From contig OZ218957.1 in the NCBI GenBank assembly GCA_965112735.1, positions 1,550,001-1,614,000 of the forward strand: a stretch of DNA of 64,000 bases. The letters run 5' to 3'. This stretch comes from Phaeosaccion multiseriatum. Taxonomy: Eukaryota; Ochrophyta, other classes. The position numbers were made by a program, and so were the translations under genes. Position 1 is the first letter of the stretch, and every line of letters begins with the position of its first letter. The notes under the pieces are model-generated. The model saw only the letters and a program-made list of their open reading frames with translations. It did not search any database and was not told where the DNA came from. Of this stretch, positions 9,939-18,500 are shown piece by piece.

Positions 9939-12844
9939 ATGCAAGACGCAGCTGCAACTCCGCTAAAGCCGCTACGAGCCGATGGCAGGCGGGGCAACCA
10001 GATCCGCCCCATCATGGCCGAGCAGTCGCTGCTGAACCGGGCGGACGGCTCTGCTCGCCTCTGCATGGGAGCCACAGCCGTACTCGCGGCGGTGTACGGG
10101 CCCGCGCAGGCGCAGCAGACGCGCAAGGAGAAGGTGAGGGCATGGTGAGGGAGGGAAATGAGGGGGGAGGGAGGGAGGGAGGGAGGGAGGGCGGGGGTGG
10201 GGCTAAACATCCCTTTCCCCTTCTTAATCTCCTCCTTCTCTTCTCGTGGGGAGGATACTTGTGAAGAAATCGGGCCGGGCCGCCTGCTTAGCGGGCCGTG
10301 GTGCCCATTGGTACGGAAGCACGCGCCCTATAGACAGCCGAACGCCGTAATGAGGGTGCTTTTCAACCTTAGTTGAAGCCGTACACACATTCTCTGCCCA
10401 TATGCACCCTGCATTTCTCTCTCTTCCCTCACTCTCTCCTTGTACTCTCTCTTACAACCGACTGTCCCTGTGCCCCGCCCACCCCGGCAGCCGGAAGAAG
10501 CCGCGGTGGAGGTAACCTTCCGAACCGAGAAAGGGCAGCAGGCCGGAGGGGGCGGTCGAGGAGGACAGGCCGACGCAGAGAGGGAGGCCTTTGTGCAGCG
10601 CACCCTGGAGCAGGCCATCCTCACGCACCTCTATCCCAGGACGATCATCTGCGGTACGTCCTTTCTATGCTTCGCCTCCCCGTCCTTCCCTCTTCCCTCC
10701 TCCTCTTCCTCCTCCTCCTCCTCCTCCTCCTCCTCCTCCTCCTCCTCCTCCCTGCCCCCCTGCACCACACGAACCTGTGTGGTGCGTGCTTTGTGTGCTT
10801 TCCTTCTCCTCCTCCTTCCCTCTTCCTTCTCCTTCTCCTCCTCCTCCTCCTCCTCCTTGGCCTCCTCTTCCTTCCTTCTCTTCTCCTCATTCTCCTCCCT
10901 TACCATGAGCAAGCCTTATCCCATGCCACATGGACACACACAAAAGGGAGGCATTGTGTTGATGTGTGTATATCCTTCTTGACTGCACCACCTTCAGTCT
11001 TTAGAAGCTCACTCTCTCACGGTGATAATACGGACGGCCATATCACATCGAGAATACCCGAACCCGTCCGATCTCGGAAGTCAAGCGATGTCGAGCCGAT
11101 TTAGTACTACGGTGGGGGACCACGTGGGAATCGTCGGTGTTGTCTGTTTTTTTTTTCCCTGCCACTACTGTGCCCATCACTCACCCCACTCTCTCTCTCT
11201 CTCTCCGGTCCTTCCTCCCTGACTGCCACACGGTTCCACTCCCTCTTTTGCCATCCACTGCCATCCATTGCATGCACGTACCTTTCTTGTTGGCGCCCGT
11301 GGCCCCTCTCGTTCACACACAACACAGTCGTGCTGCAAGTGCTCTGTGACGACGGTGAGTGAGTGTGGGAGTGAGTGCGTGCGTGTGTGAGTGTGAGTGC
11401 ATGTGTGAGTGAGTGAGGGAGTGAGCGAGTGAGGGAGTGGATGAGTGAGGGAGTGAGTGAGTGCGTGGAGTGCTTGAGTGAGTGCATGAGTGCGTGAGTG
11501 AGTACGTGCGTGAGTGAGTACGTGCGTGAGTGAGTGAGTGAGTGAGTGAGTCAGAGCATGAGTGAGGGAGTGGGTGAGGGAGTGGGTGAGTGGGTGAGTG
11601 AGTGAGTGAGTGCGTGCGTGTAGTGCGTGAGTGAGTGCGTGAGTGCGAGAGTGAATGAGTGCATGAGTGAGTACGTGTGTGCGTGAGTGAGTGAGTGCAT
11701 AAGTGAGTGAGTGTGTGAGTGAGCGAGTGAGTGGGCGAGTGAGCGAGTGAGTGGGCGAGTGTGTGAGTGAGTGGGGGGGTGCGGCGTCGTATCCTTGTTT
11801 TTTCAATCTTTTTCCCATTGCCCCGCAATTCTCACATCCGCCCCCCCCCTTCCTCCCCTCTCCCCTCCCCTACCCACCTACACACACACCCACCCCCACC
11901 CCCCCTCCCAGGCGGCTCTTTGGCCTGCGCCATCAACGCCGCGGCCCTGGCACTTATGGATGCCGGTGTTGAGCTCCAGGCCATTCCCCTCGCCATCTGT
12001 GTGTCCATCGGCAAAGGGGAGGCGAGGGGGGTGAGTGGGTGGAAGTCTTGGGGGGTATTGGTGGGGGGGGGGATGCGGGATGTAGAAGGGAGGAGGAGGG
12101 GGACAAGCGAGGAGAAGTGAAGTCTCTCAGAGAACGCGTTTGTTGCGTCACTGCTCTCTTGTAGGGTTTGTTGCGTCACTACTCTCTTGTAGGTTGGCTG
12201 CTGCTCAAACCCATTCCACGCATCACCCCCTCTTCCCCCGTCTCCTTGTCCCGCTGCTTCCCTTTCATCCTCCTCGTGCCTGCCACTGGCCCCACTCCTC
12301 CCCCCCCCCCTCCCTTCAGCTGCTGCTGGACAGCACTCTGGAGGAGGTGGACAACCACACTGTCGCCACCTCGGTAGTTTCGGCGCTCAGCACGCAGGAG
12401 GTAAGGGGAGGGTACGAGGGGCGGTCCAATCACACAAAACGTTTCTGTTTGAGTTTCTCTTTCTATTTCTGCTGCTGCTTGAACGGCCCACAGCATGCCT
12501 CAGCGCACCTTCCTCCCTCACTAACTCTCTCGCTCTCTCACTCACTCACCCACTCCCTCACTCACTTTCTCACTCACTCCCTCCCTCCCTCCTTCACTTG
12601 CTGTCCTCCATCTTGTTGTGTGTCTGACCCCTTGTCTCTCCCTCTCCCCTCCCTTCCCCCCCCCCCCCCCACACACACACACACACAGGGCGTGCTCTCC
12701 ATGCACACGACAGGGCTGCTTGCTCCCGAGGAGCTCATGGCAAGCTGCGAGGCAGGGGCGAGGGGCTGCAGGGCGGTGCTGGCCTTCTTCAGGCTGCTCA
12801 TGGAACAGAAGGTCACGCAAGAGGCACACACCATCGTCACTTGA
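9939..12844 (+). CDS. RRP46: Exosome complex subunit RRP46/EXOSC5 (RNase PH-like), six exons
   Basis: This is a ring subunit of the eukaryotic RNA exosome, the 3'-5' RNA-processing complex; RNase PH-fold ring subunits are usually structural. Exons: 9939-10133, 10491-10653, 11328-11354, 11912-12030, 12320-12400, 12689-12844; 741 nt, 246 aa, close to the roughly 235 aa of the animal protein. All introns are GT-AG and the frame is kept. Family signatures in order: LRADGRRGNQIRP, EQSLLNRADGSARL, VLAAVYGPAQ, PEEAAVEVTFRTEKG, LYPRTIIC-VVLQVLCDDG, GGSLACAINAAALALMDAG, LLLDSTLEEVD, LSMHTTGLL. The first ATG (9939) was chosen because it is in frame and 12 codons before the conserved LRADG. Exon 3 is only 27 nt. 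Intron 2 contains a 5S rRNA gene on the same strand. RRP46 was preferred over RRP41 because of the EQ-LL-R-DGSA core and the overall length. Confidence 0.88.
10690..10752 (+). repeat. TCC microsatellite in RRP46 intron 2
   Basis: A near-perfect run of TCC triplets, with a second shorter tract at about 10806-10860. It lies upstream of the 5S gene. Long open frames through it (poly-Ser, poly-Leu, poly-Glu) are artefacts of the repeat. Confidence 0.9.
11030..11147 (+). rRNA. 5S ribosomal RNA
   Basis: About 118 nt. The ends ACGGAC (11030-11035) and GTCTGT (11142-11147) pair to form helix I. Inside are the conserved CCCGAACCCGTCCGATCTCG and GAAGTCAAGCG segments and the 3' control-region-like TTAGTACTACGGTGGGGGAC (box C type). 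A run of ten T (11147-11156) follows as the RNA polymerase III terminator. The gene lies wholly inside intron 2 of RRP46 in the same orientation. No other 5S copy is seen in the window. Confidence 0.95.
11147..11156 (+). terminator. RNA polymerase III T-run terminator of the 5S gene
   Basis: Ten consecutive T at the 3' end of the 5S rRNA. Four or more T normally suffice for Pol III termination, so readthrough into the rest of the RRP46 intron should be low. Confidence 0.85.
11355..11778 (+). repeat. GTGAGT-type repeat array filling RRP46 intron 3
   Basis: The intron donor GTGAGT at 11355 is the first unit of about 420 bp made largely of GTGA/GTGC/GGGA tetranucleotides, containing dozens of further GTGAGT hexamers. 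The remainder of the intron to the acceptor at 11911 is a pyrimidine and CA-rich tract. Not coding. Confidence 0.9.
12519..12688 (+). repeat. CTCA and C/CA repeats at the 3' end of RRP46 intron 5
   Basis: CTCACTCA-type repeats (about 12525-12600), then a C run and a (CA)n tract ending in the acceptor CAG at 12686-12688. Together they form a very long polypyrimidine region before exon 6. Confidence 0.75.
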
Positions 12845-12891
12845 CCATCGGTACTCACTTTACACTTGACCCCATGGGCACTTGAGGGGCG

Positions 12892-12923
<32 letters not shown>

Positions 12924-13115
12924 AGACTGACTGACTGAAGTGAGAGGTGCTATCTCAGTGAGGCTGCTGACTCAGTGTGAGGTGTGAGTGTGTGAAGGTA
13001 GCCACATGACTGACTGACTCAGTGTGAGGGTGTGAGTGTGTGATTCTGATAGGACGTGCATGCACACGCGGAAACCCTTTGAGGACGAAGGAGCGAAGGG
13101 CAGAGGTGCCTGAAC
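12845..13115. other. RRP46 3' flank with GACT repeats
   Basis: About 270 bp with GACTGACTGACA-type repeats (about 12891-12940 and again near 13006-13020) and GTGTGAGTGTG motifs. It presumably holds the RRP46 3'UTR. No clear polyadenylation signal or gene was recognised. Confidence 0.5.
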
Positions 13116-13793
13116 ATGCAGGCCCAGGGTGGACGTGGTGGGATGTGTAAACGCCATGCTCGAATGAAAAGGGAGGGAGCGGAGCAGACGGTGATTGCCC
13201 AGGGCACGCCTAGACCCAAGCGAGGAGCTGCCACCGACATCGATAGGAGAGGAAGGAAGAGGGCGAAGTTCCCCCCTTCAGTTGAGGGAGGGGAGAGGCA
13301 GCAAGAAGAGAAGGAAGCAGCGGAGCAGGATGGGGATGGAGGAGGCTTGCTTGCGAGGCTGGGGCTTCATGTCGGGGATGAGATTCAGCTTCCCAATGGT
13401 CTGTGGAGAGAGCTGGAAGATGCTGCTGCCGACGCTGCCATAGCCTGCTGGGGCCACCGGGATAGGCAGCTGTCGAATGGCGTGGTGGTGTCTGTGGGCC
13501 AGAGTAAGGTGTTGCTGCTGCCCCACTACGCTGTGCGCACCAAGAGAAAGGGGACCAGCCTGGAGAGCACGATTCGAGGCTTTGTGTCTGCCTACCAGCG
13601 CTATCGCTCAGGAGGAGGAGGGGGTGATGAGGATGACGAGAAGCAGCAGGACGAGTGGGAGGTGCTGGAGGAGAGCATGGTGGCGGCGAGCGAGAAGAAG
13701 AGGCGGGGACGGAAGGCGCTGCGAGCGTGCGTGCGTGTGGGGGGCGTGGCAGGGGCTTGTGCTGGTGCTGATACCTCGGGAGTGGGGATGTAG
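13116..13793 (+). CDS. Uncharacterised basic/acidic protein
   Basis: A 225-codon open frame with non-repetitive composition in its middle, unlike the surrounding simple repeats. Residues about 1-70 are basic with an RRGRKRAKF nuclear-localisation-like stretch. Residues 75-165 include LLARLGLHVGDEIQLPNGLW and NGVVVSVGQSKVLLLPHYAV, which could form a small beta-rich domain. Then come a Gly/Asp/Glu-rich linker and a basic KKRRGRKALRACVR near the end. No family was recognised. The last 20 residues are Gly/Ala-rich and may be readthrough of a missed intron. A nuclear role would be a guess. Confidence 0.42.
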   Translation: MQAQGGRGGMCKRHARMKREGAEQTVIAQGTPRPKRGAATDIDRRGRKRAKFPPSVEGGERQQEEKEAAEQDGDGGGLLARLGLHVGDEIQLPNGLWRELEDAAADAAIACWGHRDRQLSNGVVVSVGQSKVLLLPHYAVRTKRKGTSLESTIRGFVSAYQRYRSGGGGGDEDDEKQQDEWEVLEESMVAASEKKRRGRKALRACVRVGGVAGACAGADTSGVGM

Positions 13794-15111
13794 TGACGCG
13801 AAGCCGTCCGCCTCATCTCCTGCCAATCTTCGCCGCGGTGAAGCTTGGCTCGCACCATCGTACCATGGTGGGTGGGCGGGTGGGCGGGTGGGTGTGGATG
13901 GGCGGATAGGTGGGTGGGTGAGCGGGTGACTGGGTGGGTGGGTGGGTGGATAGGTGGGTGGGTGGGTGGGCGTGTGTGTGTGGGTGGGTCGGGGGGGGGC
14001 TTGTTGCGATAAAGGGAGGCCTGATGTATCGCAACAGGGCTAGGGGGTGTTGGGGGTCGGAGGCTTGGGGCAGGAGACAGCGGAAGACCGAGGGCATAGA
14101 CGAGGAGAGAGAGGGGAGGAAGTGTCTGCGAGTCTTGTCCAAGGGATTATGGGTTGGAATAAGCCAACAGGGAGGAGGGTAATGGGGCGAGTGACTTTCA
14201 CGCCTTGCCACTGCCACGATGGATGCTGGGAGTGTTTTGCTCTCGGCTTGCCGTCACCCCTACACACGGACTTGTGTGAAGCAGCTGCGCCCTGTCGCCC
14301 TTACGCCGGGCCCTCGCTGCTGCTCTGCTCTGCTCTGCTCTGCTCTGCTCTGCTCTGCCGCTGTTGCCCTCTGGATGTATTCATGTGTGTTGTGTTGGCT
14401 GTGCAGGGAGGCGGCGGGAGCACGGAAGGCATGAGCCGGGTCAAAGCTACCGACGAGGAGGGGTCTTTCCTCGTGGCCAAGTCTGAAGCTTGCCGATTTG
14501 ATTTGATTAGATCAGTTGCATCTTCTTGATTCGGTTGTGGGATGGGGAGGAGAGGCTCTCAGGCTGTGAGGCCATCAGGCTGGGCTGCTGTAGGCTCGGC
14601 TGCTCTCTTGCTGTGAGGCTCCCATACTCATCATGGCGATGTGACTGACGTCGGAGGGAGCAGGGAGCTCATACACACGACACTCGAGGCGGGAGTGGCG
14701 AACAGGTCGTTAGGTCAACAGGCAGTGAGTGCGATTGAAAAAATATAAATTTGGCCAGCACAGATGGCACCAGACACGATCTCCATTCACCTTTTCCCCT
14801 TTCACACGCAATACTCTGCACAAAGCCTTGTCTTTCAGCAACGTGCGGGAGGAGACGAGAGGGAAGAGCCACTCAAGAGCTGGTGTGCGGTGGATGGGCG
14901 TGAGACCCTCATCTCCTGAGGCGAATTTGTTTTGTTTTGAAGGCCTTTGGGGGGAACTAGAAGACAATCTCTCCACAGCGATCCGCGGGAAGGAATGTGA
15001 GAGAGGAGCCACTCAGAGGAGCTGAGGCTCCCATCATCATACCCTGACATCTTATCCCGTTGATCTGTTGAAGAACTCTCAGAGGAGAAGACCCTCTGCC
15101 TCGCAGCCGGG
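13794..15111. other. Spacer with GGTG and TGCTC repeats; no confident gene
   Basis: GGTGGGTGGGCG-type repeat at about 13863-13990, a C/T/G pentamer array (TGCTC)n at about 14318-14357, and weak ORFs on both strands without recognisable motifs. About 14880-15110 is homologous in part, inverted, to 6129-6350 and is probably upstream sequence of the right-hand zinc-finger gene. Confidence 0.5.
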
Positions 15112-15224
15112 ATCCAAAAATCGTGGACGGGGGAGGGGTGTGAGAAGCATTCGAAGCAGGGAGGACTTCACTTGAGCCTCGGAGCTGTGGTCAAGACGTG
15201 GTTACTGTGGAAGGCTGTGAGATG
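15112..15224 (+). pseudogene. WRKY19-like zinc-finger exon fragment (right copy)
   Basis: After an acceptor-like cctcgcag, the sequence matches the exon at 6128-5931 in opposite orientation (PGSK start, then CEKHSKQGGL finger), but a small indel shifts the frame before the first finger and the finger has lost its second Cys/His. It ends gtggaaggctgtgagatg, where the 3' end of retroelement copy A begins. Confidence 0.6.
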
Positions 15225-15263
15225 TATATTAGAGCTTATGGGCTCAGTATTGGAGCGCTCGAG

Positions 15264-15549
15264 GTAAGTTGTAACCATATGTAGATGCGTGTATGTGTGG
15301 TATTGATGGAGCGTGAGGTGGAGGGGAAGAGGATGGTAAGGGTGGTAGAGTAGAGGATAATGGGGAATGGGAAGGGAGTGAAGGGGGGAGGAGGAGATGA
15401 AGGGGTGTGGGAAGGAGTGAGGTGGTGGAGGTGATATGTGAACTAGCCTACTGTGGGTGGTGCGGGTGACAAGGCGTGACTAACTGTGGTTGCTATGCTG
15501 TGTGCTGATGGTCTCGCTGTCTGCTGGCTGGTGTACTCCTGCTCCTCAG
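15264..15549 (+). promoter_or_regulatory. Antisense intron-like signal in the retroelement 3' end (copy A example)
   Basis: On the strand opposite to the element, CTCGAG|GTAAGT at 15261-15269 is a consensus 5' splice site, and ctcctgctcctcag|GCGG at about 15536-15553 is a strong 3' splice site with a pyrimidine tract. They enclose 286 nt. The donor follows an open frame continuous with the target zinc-finger codons. The same pair is present in the copies that reach the stop codon region. Splicing is inferred, not shown. Confidence 0.45.
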
Positions 15550-18500
15550 GCGGCCGCTCCGTCGATGGCTCCCATGAGCCCCCAGTCGAGGGTTTCTGCT
15601 GCTTCGTGCTGCGTCATGGTGGCTCGAAGGAGGGTGCCATACCTGATCTCCCGCTGTGAGAGGGCGCGTTGAAGGGCGAGGGACAGTTGTTGGCGCAGGA
15701 GGCCCTTGATGGGGCCCGTGGCTGCCGCCGCTGCGGGGCCGAGCCCTCTTGATGCCTTGTGGATGGCCATCGCCTCGATGAGCTCGTCCGTTTGGTGGCC
15801 CAGTCTGCCGTACGTCTCGATTGCAATGCACTTCAGGGTTGAAGTCCCGGGCAGAAAACTGCCCAGGTAGTGGGTGCGCTTGCGTTCTTCGGCGGCGGCT
15901 GCTGCGTGGCCTGGCGTGGTGGAGGCCCGTCCCACGTGAGTGGGGGCGGTGGGGTTGGTGACGGTGATGTCGCAGAGGAGGTTTCTCCGCAGGGGTGCGT
16001 CCGCTCCCGGGAAGCTACCTGCGGGATAGGTCAGGTCCATGCGTAGGTCTCGGCCTGCTCGGGTGCCCGTGGGGCCGTCGAAGCAGGTCTGGTCCTCTAC
16101 ACGTGCTCCTCCAATGCCCACGCTGTGCATCATCCTCCCGAAGGCCTTGACGAGGAGGTGGTGTGTGTGGTTGTGGAGGCCGGTGCGGGGGCAGATGGTG
16201 GCGTGGGTAGTGCTTGCCGTGCGGGCGCAGCCTGTGCCAAGGCAGGGTGGGGGCGGGTCCGCGTATGGCGTGTTGACACCGAGGTTGCGACGAAGGGCCA
16301 TGGTCCATTCTGCGGGGGCCATGGTGTTGTGGCCGTGGGGGAGCGCTCCGAGGAAGGCCATGGCGCCCCTTCCTCGCTGTGAGTGGAGTCGGGCTGTTGC
16401 CATTTCCTGTGTCTCCTCTCCCCTCTGTGCCTCTGCCGGTGTGACGTCGATGGTGGCGATGCTCTGCGTCAGCTCCTCATGGCGGCGTTTGTGGATGAAG
16501 GTGGTGAGGGCCTTCTGGACGCCGTGGGTCGGTTGACGGCCTGCCTGATGGCTCCTGCGCACGTTGCGTCGCGCTGTGTCCTGGGCTTGGTGGTCAGGCG
16601 GCTCGAGTACGCGTGAGCGGGCCTCGTCGAACTGTGCCTGACCCACTGCTTGGATGAGGGGGGCCTCAGGGACCCCCTCCTCGTGCAGGAGGTTGACGCT
16701 GTCGGCGACGCTCTTGAGGGCTCCGTTGGTGAACAGCTGGTCCGGTAGGGCGCTCTCTTGGGAGCCTTCCCGGCGTGCGGTGCGGCTGAGCAGGGGGAGG
16801 GTGAGCATCTTGTTGCCAAGGTATGCTGCTGGGGCGATGTCGTGGAGGCTGGTGAGGCCGAGGCCGCCGAAGCGCCGTGCCGTATGCATTTGTAGGCGCT
16901 GTGTCTCCGTCCATGGCTCCTCTTGTGCATCTGCGGCCTGCTCCAGAGGGGGGGCATCGGGGAGTCGCATGATGTGGGCCAGTGTCGCCCTGTTGGTGCG
17001 GTCTGCCCTGCTGCCGAGGGCGCGTCGGAAGATGGAGGGGTCAATGGCTCTCGCCAGGTGTGTGAGCCTGGCTGGGAGGCATTGGAGGAGGACGAGGGTG
17101 GCCGCCTGGGTGTTGTCCCACTCGCTGCAGTGTTTGGCGAGTTGGAGGTAGCCCCTGGGGTCTTCTTGGCCGAGGATGTTGCGGAGGTACTCTTCGATGT
17201 ACTCCTCCGTGCCGACGGGGATGCCGGCTACCACGGTACCCTCGGTGGCAAGTGTGGCGCCCTGCCGTTGGGCGTGGTCCCTGTCAGCCTGTGTTGGCTG
17301 CTTGCCTTTGCCCATGAGGTAAACCGTTTTCCTCTCGTTGAACTCGAGGCCCAAGCCTCGGAATTGGGCTTGGAGATGGGCATGGCGTGGGGCGTAGGTC
17401 TGTAGGGGTGCGTCGGGTTCCAGCTGGTCCATGAGGTCGTCTGCGTAGGCGGAGATGGTGGGGCGGTTCGCTACGGTGTCGGCTGTGTTCTGAACTTTCA
17501 GCACTGGGTGGATGGCGGCTGCGAACATGAGAGGCCCTTCTGGTGCTCCTTGGTTGACTCCGGAGCTCTGGTGGATGGTCTGGGTGCCGTCTGGTGTGAG
17601 GGCGTTGTGGGCGGAGGCGTGGGAGAGGCTGGCGATGGCGTAGTTGATGCCTGCTGGGTCGATGGTAGGGAGTGCTCCTGAGGCTAGGACGCCTCTGGCA
17701 CGCGACACGCGGGTGTAGGCCTTGGTGATGTCATGCAGCACGACGGTTTTGCCGGCATCGTGCGCTAGCTGGGCTGCTGCGGCGTGTGTTTCCCCTCCGC
17801 CTCTGACCGCTACCGCTAGCTGTCCTGCGCTTCTGAGCTCTGGGCCCACCCTGTCCGCGATGAGCTTCATGTGACAGCTCTCCACGAGGCTGCGGTAGAG
17901 GTTGGGGGATGTCACAGGACGCGCTTTCTCGCCGAGGGCTGCGGCGCTGGTGCTGAACCACCGTTTGGCGAGCTGTGGAGGCAGTGGAGTGTCCCCCGTT
18001 CGGAGCAGCTCGTAGGTGTCAGTCAGAGCCTCCACGATTGCGTACTCCTGGGGGCTGTCCGGGGGGTACTTGACGTGGCTCGCCCTGCGCCCGTCTGCTC
18101 CTTGGCCCTTCCAGAAGTTGACCCTCCGGTAGGTCAGCAGCATGGCTGTGCTGATCTCCTCTCTGGTGACGTCGTTGCCATTCTCGGGGTGCTCCTGCAC
18201 CTGGGTTCTGGCGTACTCCCTGGCTGCTGCTGCTGCTGTGTTGATCTCTTCGAGGCTCTCGTCGACGTGCGCTTGCTGGAGGCGTCTAAAGGTCTCGTGT
18301 GTGGGAGGGAGGTGGCCGTCTCTGCTCTTTGTGCTGAGCCTCGCCGCGGCCTTGTGCAGGCCTCCGGGTTTGGTGAGCAGGTGGGCGCAGGTTTCTCTCC
18401 GTCGCTCCTCTGTCTGTGCCTGTGCTGGGGGTGGTGGGCGGCGTGCGTGTGCTGTGGCTATCGCTGCTTGTGCGAGTGGGGCGATGTCGAGGTCGAGGAC

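Noticed and set aside
10373-11104. 243-codon plus-strand ORF and overlapping poly-Ser/poly-Glu ORFs
   Set aside because: They run through TCC repeats in RRP46 intron 2 and into the 5S gene; splice junctions and homology support RRP46 exons instead.
11177-11828. Two minus-strand ORFs of His/Thr/Ser-Leu repeats (171 and 213 codons)
   Set aside because: They are translations of the GTGA tetranucleotide array; all frames are open there.
14047-14529. 160-codon plus-strand ORF with Leu-Cys-Ser-Ala repeats
   Set aside because: It crosses the TGCTC microsatellite and shows no domain or clear splice context; too weak to call.
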